Shown: piece after piece, positions 17,316 to 25,110 of the stretch
Layout of the letters: every line of letters begins with the position of its first letter
Position numbering within the stretch: position 1 is the first letter of the stretch
Source of the DNA: Rikenellaceae bacterium
GTDB lineage: Bacteria > Bacteroidota > Bacteroidia > Bacteroidales > Rikenellaceae
Assembly (NCBI GenBank): GCA_015060045.1
Contig: SUZH01000010.1
Coordinates: 1 to 64,000, forward strand
Reading direction: 5' to 3'
Length of the DNA: 64,000 bases
Made by a program: the position numbers and the translations under genes
The notes under the pieces: model-generated
The model's input: the letters and a program-made list of their open reading frames with translations, nothing else
Told to the model about the DNA's origin: nothing
Database searches by the model: none

Positions 17316-18965
17316 ATGAGAAGAATTATGAAACTGAAGAAAGTAATATTATTGTTGATGTTGGTGGCCGGATGGGTTGCCTGCTCCGAAGAGGGAGATT
17401 CGATCGGCTTTGAGACGGATCGAACCTCGATCCAGGTGAGTGAAGTGGGTGGAACGGAGATGATTCAGGTGGTCGCTGACGGTGAGTGGACGGCCTCGAC
17501 CGATGTGCCTTGGATTACGATTTCTCCGGCTAACGGTCGTGGTACTACGATGTGTCGATTCTTGATCGATTCGGCGCGTACAGCGGAGTCGCGTCAAGGT
17601 AAGGTGCGTATTCGCAACCACTCCTCGTGGGAGGATCGCGTAGTAACGGTGGATCAGGTTGGATACCCCTATTTGATCGAGGTGGATCAGCCTACGGTAG
17701 AGGTGGCCAACTACGCCAAGTCGGATCAGCGTTACTTTGACGTGAAGGTGCGAGCCAATGTGGATTTCAAGGTAAACATCCCCGATGACGCCAATTGGTT
17801 GTCCAATAAACTTTATACGCTCAAATTGGATAATGGTTTGCGTCCTCGTGAGGTGACGATCCGTTTCCAGTGGGACATCAATACGCGCCCCGAAGAGCGT
17901 TTGGCCCAGATTGCCTTCACGCCCAAGACGGACGTGAGCTTGTCTCGCCAAGATAAGTTGCAGGTGAAGCAGACGGCTGCCCTGCCGATCGAGGAGGGTA
18001 CGCGTGCCGGTGACTCGATGGCGCTCTTGAGCATTGCCCGTGTGCTCGATATGATGGATTCGCATTGGGACGATGGTGAGCCGATGAGCCGTTGGAGTGG
18101 TGTGACGCTCTGGGAAGAGGGTATGGCCGGTTGCACGCCCGAGAAGGTGGGCCGTGTGAAGTATGCCGAGTTCTTCCTCTTCTACACGAAGGAGTCGTTG
18201 CCCTACGAGTTCCGCTACCTGACGGCTGCCGAGGAGCTTTACATCTTCTCGAATGCCAACTCGTTCCTCTATAGCCTATCGACGGGCGAATACCTTTCGG
18301 AGTTGACGCAGTTGAAGCGTTTGACGGTGGGTGCTTATGGCCTGACGGAGTTACACCCCTCGCTGACGAATTTGAAGAATCTGGAGTACCTGAATCTCGG
18401 ATCGAATAACATGCAACGTATTCCGTCGATCTTGACGAAGGAGAATTTCCCGAATCTTAAGACGTTGATCATGAATGCGAACCAGCGTTCGGCAGTATAT
18501 GATCTCAGTAATTCGACCCGTACCGATTTGGGTGGATTTATCGATGAAAAGGAGTTCCCGATCGATCTGATTAAATGGGGCTTGGATACGTTGGTGCTGT
18601 CGGTGAATTACCTGCAAGGTGAGTTGCCCACATTCGAAGATGACGAGGAGATTCCCTGCTATACGCAAGCCGAGATTGATGCTGTCGATTCGTTGCCGCA
18701 GTTCTTGGTGGATAATCGCATCAAAAAGGTGATGCCGACAACCAAACTCTTTGCCATCAACCTGAATCGTTTGTCGGGTAAGTTACCCGATTGGTTGCTT
18801 TACCACCCGGCACTCGATAGGTGGTATCCTTACAGCTTGGTCTTCCCGCAAGAGGGTCGCACGCAGCAGGGAACGGCAGCCGGTTTCTCGAACGAACCGG
18901 TCAATATGAACTACTATTATGATCTCTATACGACCAAGACGAAGCCCACGGGCGAGTTGGAGTAG
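17316..18965 (+). CDS. BACON plus leucine-rich-repeat surface lipoprotein
   Basis: A 549-residue lipoprotein; the ATG follows the upstream stop codon with no gap, and a second ATG four codons on (17328) is equally plausible. The lipobox is WVAC followed by SEEGD. A BACON domain (about 40-115; GGTEMIQVVADGEWTAS, VPWITISPANG) is followed by a second beta-module (about 120-230). The last 320 residues contain degenerate LRRs (LTQLKRLTVGAYGLTELHPSLTNLKNLEYLNLGSNNM). BACON modules mediate surface carbohydrate or mucin contacts. This protein is a distant relative of the preceding LRR lipoprotein in overall design, which suggests a set of binding proteins serving one substrate. Confidence 0.85.
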   Translation: MRRIMKLKKVILLLMLVAGWVACSEEGDSIGFETDRTSIQVSEVGGTEMIQVVADGEWTASTDVPWITISPANGRGTTMCRFLIDSARTAESRQGKVRIRNHSSWEDRVVTVDQVGYPYLIEVDQPTVEVANYAKSDQRYFDVKVRANVDFKVNIPDDANWLSNKLYTLKLDNGLRPREVTIRFQWDINTRPEERLAQIAFTPKTDVSLSRQDKLQVKQTAALPIEEGTRAGDSMALLSIARVLDMMDSHWDDGEPMSRWSGVTLWEEGMAGCTPEKVGRVKYAEFFLFYTKESLPYEFRYLTAAEELYIFSNANSFLYSLSTGEYLSELTQLKRLTVGAYGLTELHPSLTNLKNLEYLNLGSNNMQRIPSILTKENFPNLKTLIMNANQRSAVYDLSNSTRTDLGGFIDEKEFPIDLIKWGLDTLVLSVNYLQGELPTFEDDEEIPCYTQAEIDAVDSLPQFLVDNRIKKVMPTTKLFAINLNRLSGKLPDWLLYHPALDRWYPYSLVFPQEGRTQQGTAAGFSNEPVNMNYYYDLYTTKTKPTGELE

Positions 18966-18977
18966 TGCAAAACCGAT

Positions 18978-21017
18978 ATGATTATGAAGCAGATCTATAT
19001 ATACTTGATGCTTGTTGCAGCTACGGCTTTGACGGTAAGTTGCAGCAAGGAGGAGATGATGAGCCCTGTCGATCGCCCGCAAGAGGAGTTGCAAGAGCCC
19101 ACCTATGTCGAAGGTGAGTTGATCGTGAAATTCTCGGCCGAGGCGGCTTCGGTGATCGAGCAGTATGTACCGACCCGTAGCGTTGGAACGCGTAGTGGTG
19201 TGGTCTCGGTGGATGAAGTGCTGGCGTTGATCGGCGGCTATGAGTTGGAGCGTGTCTTCCCGCATAGTGCCCAAAACGAGGCGCAGACGCGTGAGGCGGA
19301 GTTGGACCGCTGGTATGTGGTTCGTTTCGATAAGCGATTCTCGACCGAAGAGGTGGCTGCGAAGTTGGAGCGATTGGGCGAGGTGCAGCGTGTCAATTTG
19401 AACCGTACGCTAAAGCGCGCCTATACGGGTAAAGCTACCCCGTTGAGCCGTGAGAAGCTGGAGCGCATGGTGACTGCTACCCGCTCGTTGGCCACGAACG
19501 ATCCGCTCTTTGCGATGCAGTGGAACCTGGCCAATCGAGGCGATATGTTCGTCGAGGGCGAGGTGATCAAGTCGGTCAAGGATGCCGATGTGCAGGCCAC
19601 GCAGGCGTGGACACGCTCGATGGGCGATGAGTCGGTCGTCGTGGCGGTGCTTGATGAGGGTGTCGATGTGACGCACCCCGATTTGGCTGCCAATATTTGG
19701 GTCAATCAGGATGAGATTGCCGGCTCGAGGGTTGATAACGACCACAACGGTTATGCCGGTGATGTACATGGATATAACTTTATCAAGGATGTTGGCACGA
19801 TTACAACCAACGATATTTATGATTCGGGCCATGGTTCGCACGTAGCCGGTGTGATTGCCGCGGTGAATAACAACGGCATTGGTATTGCTTCGATTGCTGG
19901 TGGTACGGCCGAAAAGCCAGGTGTGAAGATTATGTCGTGCCAGGTCTTTTCGGGTAATCTTTCCGGTACATCACTGCAGGTCGTGCGCGCCATTAAGTAT
20001 GCGGCCGATAACGGTGCTGTGGTGCTGCAGTGTAGCTGGGGCTTTATCTCCGGCTCGGCCAATATCTACGATTGGGGCTCGCAGGGTCCTCGTACGCAGG
20101 AGGAGTTTGAGGCTTACGCTCCGCTGGAGAAGGCGGCTCTTGACTACTTCGTGCACTATGCCGGTTCGCCCAATGGTCCGATCGAGGGTGGTGTGGCGAT
20201 CTTCGCATCGGGTAATGAGTCGGCCGACATGGCAGGTTACCCGGGTGCTTCGGATGAGTATATCTCGGTAGCGGGTACGGCAGCCGATTTTACGGCAGCA
20301 GTCTATACGAATTACGGCTTCGGTACGTCGATCTCGGCGCCGGGCGGTGATCAGGATTACTACTACGACTATGTAGATGACGAGCATAACTACGGCGAGG
20401 TGGGCTGTATCCTTTCGACGCTGCCGCTCAGCAAGAGTGAGACCGGTTATGGTTATATGGAGGGTACGTCGATGGCTTGTCCGCACGTGTCGGGTGTCAT
20501 GGCGCTCGGTATCTCCTATGCGGCCGAGCAGCGTCGTCATTTCAAGGCTACGGAGTTGCAGCAGCTGTTGCTCGACTCGGCAACGCCAATCGATGCTTAT
20601 CAGACCGGTACGAAACTCTACATGCGTTATACGGCCGATCTGGGCCCGATTCGTCCCATGCAGCTTGATTTGGGTAACTTCCGCGGTGGTATGGGTAGCG
20701 GCCAGGTCAATGCCGAGGCCTTCTTGGCAGCCATCGATGGCAAGGGCATCGAACTGCAGTTCCCGAATATCTATGTAGCGATGGGTGGTGTGGTAACCGT
20801 GTCACCGGCTCGCTATTTCAAGAACGGCGGTCAGTTGACCTACCAGGTGACGATCGCGGATAGCTCGGTGGCGGCTTGTCGTATGGCAAATGGTATACTT
20901 TACTTCCAGGGCCTTGCGGCCGGATCGACCAAAGCTTCGATTCATACGAGCAACGGTCAGTCGCAGGAGTTTGTGATTACGGTACGTCGCGCGGCTGGCG
21001 GTAACGGTTGGTTGTAA
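18978..21017 (+). CDS. Subtilisin-type (S8) surface serine protease lipoprotein
   Basis: A 679-residue protease with lipobox LTVSC (Cys22) followed by SKEE. Residues 40-150 look like a fervidolysin-type propeptide (EGELIVKF, WYVVRFDKRFSTEEVAAKLERL). The catalytic domain (about 175-545) has the full triad: Asp226 in VAVLDEGVD, His285 in GHGSHVAG and Ser498 in EGTSMACPHVSG, with Asn413 in ASGNES as the oxyanion residue. A roughly 90-residue cadherin- or Ig-like tail ends it. It should cleave proteins at the cell surface after propeptide removal. It is the only hydrolase in this SusCD operon, which is the main reason to propose protein or peptide as the operon's substrate. Confidence 0.93.
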   Translation: MIMKQIYIYLMLVAATALTVSCSKEEMMSPVDRPQEELQEPTYVEGELIVKFSAEAASVIEQYVPTRSVGTRSGVVSVDEVLALIGGYELERVFPHSAQNEAQTREAELDRWYVVRFDKRFSTEEVAAKLERLGEVQRVNLNRTLKRAYTGKATPLSREKLERMVTATRSLATNDPLFAMQWNLANRGDMFVEGEVIKSVKDADVQATQAWTRSMGDESVVVAVLDEGVDVTHPDLAANIWVNQDEIAGSRVDNDHNGYAGDVHGYNFIKDVGTITTNDIYDSGHGSHVAGVIAAVNNNGIGIASIAGGTAEKPGVKIMSCQVFSGNLSGTSLQVVRAIKYAADNGAVVLQCSWGFISGSANIYDWGSQGPRTQEEFEAYAPLEKAALDYFVHYAGSPNGPIEGGVAIFASGNESADMAGYPGASDEYISVAGTAADFTAAVYTNYGFGTSISAPGGDQDYYYDYVDDEHNYGEVGCILSTLPLSKSETGYGYMEGTSMACPHVSGVMALGISYAAEQRRHFKATELQQLLLDSATPIDAYQTGTKLYMRYTADLGPIRPMQLDLGNFRGGMGSGQVNAEAFLAAIDGKGIELQFPNIYVAMGGVVTVSPARYFKNGGQLTYQVTIADSSVAACRMANGILYFQGLAAGSTKASIHTSNGQSQEFVITVRRAAGGNGWL

Positions 21018-21038
21018 AGATAGAACGATCAGTACGAC

Positions 21039-21821
21039 ATGATGCGTAGCGGATGGATGGTGTGTCTATGGCTGGTAGCGCTTTGTAGCGATGCCTCGGC
21101 GCAGTTGCGCCTGATCGATCAGGCAAAGCTCGATAGTGTGCGCAACCCGCAGGTGGTGGAGCAGGCGATGATGCAGATCGAGGGTGGAACGATCATCACG
21201 ATGGGTTCTATCGCCGAGGATGCCGAGCCGTGGCAGACCGAACTCCGTTGGCGCAATCGAGGTAATATGCCGTTGGTGATTACGCGTGTTGTAACGACAT
21301 GCGGTTGCCTGAAGATGGAGTACGACCGTCGTCCCGTGCCTGCCGATTCGATCGCTCGACTACGCTTGGAGTACCATCCGAAGGGACACCCCGGTGCCGT
21401 GTATCAGCGCGTGATGATCTATACAAACCAGGCGACAGATCGTCCGACGACGATCTTGACCCTTTCGGGTGAGGTGATCCCGGCTCCCGATATGGAGGAG
21501 AGTTATCCGGCTACGTGTGGTGCGTTGCGTTTGCGCGCGAAAGAGGTTAAGTTTAGCAGCAAAGGGGGGCGACAGACGATAAACCTTGCCTGCTACAACG
21601 GCGGAGAGGAGACTCTGCGCCTATCGACCGATACACTGCTCACTTCGCCGGCCTTACGAATGCAAGCCGAGCCTGCAGTGTTGCAACCCGGCGAGGAGGG
21701 TGAGCTCATTGTGCAGTTCGATCCTTCGAAGGCGGTATTCATTCAGCCGACGATGCACCTCTATTTGGGAGGTCTGCGTGTCGCGCCGCGCCAAAGACAG
21801 TTGACCGTCAGCATAGAGTAA
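21039..21821 (+). CDS. DUF1573-domain exported protein
   Basis: A 260-residue protein with a signal peptide ending at SDASAQ. The DUF1573 core is clear: LRWRNRGNMPLVITRVVTTCGC, then DSIARLRLEYHPKGHPGAVYQRVMIYTN. A second, related Ig-like repeat lies near residues 165-255. The conserved CGC cysteine pair is present. DUF1573 is an ASPM/SPD2/Hydin-type beta-sandwich, common in Bacteroidota, without defined catalysis. The gap from the protease gene is 21 nt. It probably stays in the periplasm as an accessory or scaffold. Confidence 0.85.
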   Translation: MMRSGWMVCLWLVALCSDASAQLRLIDQAKLDSVRNPQVVEQAMMQIEGGTIITMGSIAEDAEPWQTELRWRNRGNMPLVITRVVTTCGCLKMEYDRRPVPADSIARLRLEYHPKGHPGAVYQRVMIYTNQATDRPTTILTLSGEVIPAPDMEESYPATCGALRLRAKEVKFSSKGGRQTINLACYNGGEETLRLSTDTLLTSPALRMQAEPAVLQPGEEGELIVQFDPSKAVFIQPTMHLYLGGLRVAPRQRQLTVSIE

Positions 21822-21848
21822 AAGAGACGAAAATAAAAATAATAGCAT

Positions 21849-22301
21849 ATGAAAAGAATTTGGTTTTATCTCGCTTTCATGCTTTGCTCGTTGGCCTTCG
21901 TGGGCTGTGAGTCGAATGAGGAGGAGTTTGTCGAGCCTCAGTTGGAGGTGACACCCAACAACATCGCCGGTGAGTGGATGCTCGAAAGCTGGAACAACGG
22001 ACTCCCCGTGGCTGAGGGGTGTTACCTCTACATGGAGTTGGTGCGTAAGGATCGTACCTTTACCATCTATGAGAATCTGGATAGTTTCCAGACGGTGCGT
22101 CAGACGGGTCGTTACGTGATTGAGGTGGATCCCGAACTGGGTGCCGTGATTCGTGGCAATTATGACTTCGGAGGTGGGGATTGGAATCACCACTACATTA
22201 TCAGCAGCCTGACGGTCAGCCGAATGATTTGGGTCGCCGTGGATGATCCGCAGGATGTGTCGGTCTACGTGCGAACGGAGATTCCGGCCGAGATCAAGTA
22301 G
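21849..22301 (+). CDS. Small lipocalin-like surface lipoprotein
   Basis: A 150-residue lipoprotein and the last gene of the operon. The lipobox is FVGC (Cys20) followed by ESNEEE. The body has the feature pattern of Bacteroidota lipocalin-like proteins: NIAGEWMLESWNNG, then alternating strands (YLYMELVRKDRTFTIYENL, GRYVIEVD). It is likely a small beta-barrel that binds a hydrophobic or peptide ligand. The function is unknown. A strong hairpin lies 17 nt after its stop. Confidence 0.72.
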   Translation: MKRIWFYLAFMLCSLAFVGCESNEEEFVEPQLEVTPNNIAGEWMLESWNNGLPVAEGCYLYMELVRKDRTFTIYENLDSFQTVRQTGRYVIEVDPELGAVIRGNYDFGGGDWNHHYIISSLTVSRMIWVAVDDPQDVSVYVRTEIPAEIK

Positions 22302-22317
22302 TGAAGGTCTGATAGAA

Positions 22318-22357
22318 ACGACGAGGGGGTTGAGCGATAGCTTAACCCCCTCGTCGT
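22318..22357. terminator. Strong hairpin between the SusCD and hut operons
   Basis: A 17-bp stem (22318-22334 with 22341-22357, one G-U pair) and a 6-nt loop lie between convergent operons. T-runs are weak on both sides. Probably a bidirectional terminator. Confidence 0.75.
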
Positions 22358-22370
22358 GTGTTCTTGTCGG

Positions 22371-23612
22371 CTAACCTTGCCACAACTCACCGCGCAGGAC
22401 GATGTGGCGGATGAGGGGCGTCGAGTAGGCGTAGGTGAAAAATTCGGGCGAGGGAATCGGCCGCGTAATGAAGCAGTTGGCTACTTTGCCCTTGGAGATC
22501 GAGCCGAAGAGATGGCTCAATCCCATGGCTGCAGCACCGTTCAACGTGGCGGCATGGAGTGCTTCGGTCGGGGTCATCCGCATCTGCGTGGCGGCCAAAG
22601 CCATCACCATCCGCATATTGCCCGAAGGCGACGATCCGGGGTTGTAATCCGAAGCCAATGCTACGGCCAATCCCGCCTCGATCATGCGGCGAGCCGGCGG
22701 ATAGCTCATGCCGAGGAAAAAGGCTGCACCGGGCAACATGGTAGGCATCGTTTCGCCCTGCTTGAGTGCCTCAATCTCCGCATCTCCCATGCATTCCAGG
22801 TGATCGACCGATAGCGCTTTCTCACGCACACCGAGCTGTACGCCGCCCGAAATGGCCAACTCGTTGGCGTGAATCTTGGCACGCATGCCATGGCGTTCGC
22901 CACAACGGATGATGCGCTCGGTCTCCTCGAGGGTGAAGAATCCCTGGTCACAGAACACATCAACAAAATCGGCCAAACCCTCTCGGGCGACAGCGGGAAT
23001 CATCTCCTCGCAGACCAAATCGACGTACTCCCCTTGACGGCCGATGTAGTTGCGCGCTACGGCATGCGCACCGAGGAAAGTGGCTCGTACCTCGATCGGC
23101 TCTTCGCGTCGGATGCGACGAATGACGCGCAACATCTTCAGCTCATCTTCGGTCGATAGGCCATAACCGCTCTTGATTTCGACCAGACCCGTACCCATGC
23201 GCATAATCTCATGTACACGCTCCAGAGCCTCTCGGTAGAGCTCCTCTTCAGTGGCCTCATGGAGTCGATCGGCCGAGTTGAGAATGCCACCGCCACGACG
23301 GGCGATCTCTTCGTAGCTCAGACCGTGGATCTTGTCCAAAAACTCCTGCTCGCGACTACCTGCATAGACCAGGTGGGTGTGCGAATCGCAGAACGAGGGA
23401 AAGAGCGTGCCACCCTCGGCATCGAGCACCTCGTCTGCATCGAGCGAGGGCAACTCCTCCATCGGACCGAAGGAGGCAATACGACCATCCTCGGCCAGAA
23501 GATAGGCGTTGTCGATTCGCCCGAGTTGATCCATTGCGCGGCCCGCGATGCGCTCACGATGCTCCGTGTCGATGCCGACAATCGTGCCGATATTTTTGAT
23601 CAGTAATCTCAT
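22371..23612 (-). CDS. hutI: Imidazolonepropionase (HutI)
   Basis: A 413-residue cytoplasmic metal-dependent amidohydrolase that converts 4-imidazolone-5-propionate to N-formimino-L-glutamate, the third step of histidine breakdown. The amidohydrolase signatures are present: FCDSHTHLVYAG (metal His-x-His), EIKSGYGLSTEDELKMLRVI, FLGAHAVA, KIHANELA and ALASDYNPG (metal Asp). The length fits the family (about 405-420). It is the last gene of the hut operon. Its ATG overlaps the hutH TGA by 4 nt, indicating translational coupling. Confidence 0.96.
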   Translation of the reverse strand: MRLLIKNIGTIVGIDTEHRERIAGRAMDQLGRIDNAYLLAEDGRIASFGPMEELPSLDADEVLDAEGGTLFPSFCDSHTHLVYAGSREQEFLDKIHGLSYEEIARRGGGILNSADRLHEATEEELYREALERVHEIMRMGTGLVEIKSGYGLSTEDELKMLRVIRRIRREEPIEVRATFLGAHAVARNYIGRQGEYVDLVCEEMIPAVAREGLADFVDVFCDQGFFTLEETERIIRCGERHGMRAKIHANELAISGGVQLGVREKALSVDHLECMGDAEIEALKQGETMPTMLPGAAFFLGMSYPPARRMIEAGLAVALASDYNPGSSPSGNMRMVMALAATQMRMTPTEALHAATLNGAAAMGLSHLFGSISKGKVANCFITRPIPSPEFFTYAYSTPLIRHIVLRGELWQG

Positions 23613-25093
23613 CGTTTGTTGCGCAAGAATTGGATCGACGATTCAATGTGGGGATACATCACCTCGTCGTTGTCAATGAAAGGAACGACTGTTCGATAAT
23701 CGGCTACCAACTGCTCGATCTTCGCCGATGAACGCGCCGGACGGCGGAACTCCAATGCCTGTGCCGCGTTCATCAGCTCAATAGCCAAGACGCGCTCCAC
23801 ATTCAACACGACGCGCGCTAACTTGGTGGCGGCATTCGAGCCCATGCTGACATGGTCCTCCTGACCCTGCGACGAGGGGATCGAATCGACCGAAGCGGGC
23901 ATGCAAAGTCCCTTTGTCTGGCTCACGATCGAGGCAGCAGTGTACTGCGGAATCATGAAACCGCTATTCAGACCCGGCTTGGCCACCAGGAAGTGGGGGA
24001 GTCCTCTTACGCCGGCAATCAGCTTGTAGGTTCTGCGCTCTGAGATGTTGCCCAATTCGGCCACGGCAATCGCCAGACAATCCATCGCTACAGCAATCGG
24101 CTGACCGTGGAAGTTGCCGGCCGAGACGATGATATCCTCGTCGGGGAAGATGGTCGGGTTGTCCGTTACGCTGTTGATCTCGGCCTCCAAGACCGAGGCA
24201 ACATAATCAATCGTATCCTTCGATGCGCCGTGTACCTGCGGAATGCAGCGGAACGAGTAGGGGTCTTGTACGTGCTGCTTGGGACGGCTGATCAGTTCAC
24301 TACCCTCCAGGAGCGAGCGAATGGCGCGTGCCGTGGTGAGCTGACCGCGGTGGTTGCGAATCAGGTGTACATTGTCCGAGAAAGGCTCAATGCGACCATC
24401 GAAGGCGTCGAGCGAAAGGGCTCCGATGCGGTCGGCCCAGCGGCTCAGATCCTGCGCCTTGAGGAGCGACCATACGCCATAAGCACTCATGAATTGCGTG
24501 CCGTTCAGGAGTGCCAGTCCCTCCTTCGATTGGAGTTCGATCGGCTCCCAGCCAAAACGTGTGAGGATCTCGGCCGAGGGGTAGATTTTGCCCTCGAACT
24601 CCACCTCGCCCAAACCCAAAAGCGGCAACGAGAGGTGTGCCAGCGGTGCCAAATCGCCCGAAGCACCGAGCGATCCCTGCTGATAGACAACGGGCAGGAT
24701 GTCGTGGTTGAAGAAGTCGATCAGACGCTCCACTGTGATGAGCTGCACACCCGAGTGGCCGTAGGAGAGCGATTGCGCCTTCAAGAGCAACATCAGTTTG
24801 ACGATCTCATTCGGAACGCGTTCGCCTGTGCCGCAGGCGTGCGACATGACGAGGTTCTTCTGCAACTGTGCCAGCTCATCTTTGCCGACCGAGATGTTAC
24901 ACAACGAGCCGAAGCCCGTCGTGATGCCGTAGATCGGCTCTTTCTGCTTCTCCATCTTGCGGTCCAGGTAGGCGCGGCAATGGAGAATGCGCTGCTTGCT
25001 ATCCTCGCTCAACGCAAGGGCCATTTGTTGGTCGATGATCGTGCGGAGGTGGTCCAACGAAAGGTGCTCCGCCGAGATATGATGGTATTCCAT
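23609..25093 (-). CDS. hutH: Histidine ammonia-lyase (HutH)
   Basis: A 494-residue enzyme that deaminates L-histidine to urocanate. The MIO cofactor is formed from Ala144-Ser145-Gly146 within GSLGASGDLAPLAH. Other family features are YGITTGFGSLCN, GTQFMSAYG, QDPYSFRCIPQVHGA and SQGQEDHVSMG. The length is normal for HAL. It lies 17 nt after hutU and overlaps hutI by 4 nt. It acts in the cytoplasm. No regulator of the HutC type is present in the window. Confidence 0.97.
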   Translation of the reverse strand: MEYHHISAEHLSLDHLRTIIDQQMALALSEDSKQRILHCRAYLDRKMEKQKEPIYGITTGFGSLCNISVGKDELAQLQKNLVMSHACGTGERVPNEIVKLMLLLKAQSLSYGHSGVQLITVERLIDFFNHDILPVVYQQGSLGASGDLAPLAHLSLPLLGLGEVEFEGKIYPSAEILTRFGWEPIELQSKEGLALLNGTQFMSAYGVWSLLKAQDLSRWADRIGALSLDAFDGRIEPFSDNVHLIRNHRGQLTTARAIRSLLEGSELISRPKQHVQDPYSFRCIPQVHGASKDTIDYVASVLEAEINSVTDNPTIFPDEDIIVSAGNFHGQPIAVAMDCLAIAVAELGNISERRTYKLIAGVRGLPHFLVAKPGLNSGFMIPQYTAASIVSQTKGLCMPASVDSIPSSQGQEDHVSMGSNAATKLARVVLNVERVLAIELMNAAQALEFRRPARSSAKIEQLVADYRTVVPFIDNDEVMYPHIESSIQFLRNKR

Positions 25094-25110
25094 AGTTGGG
25101 TTTATTTAGG

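Noticed and set aside
6691..22357. Classical polysaccharide utilization locus for the first SusCD operon
   Set aside because: No glycoside hydrolase, polysaccharide lyase, esterase or sulfatase lies within the operon; the GH2 gene upstream has its own promoter and terminator.
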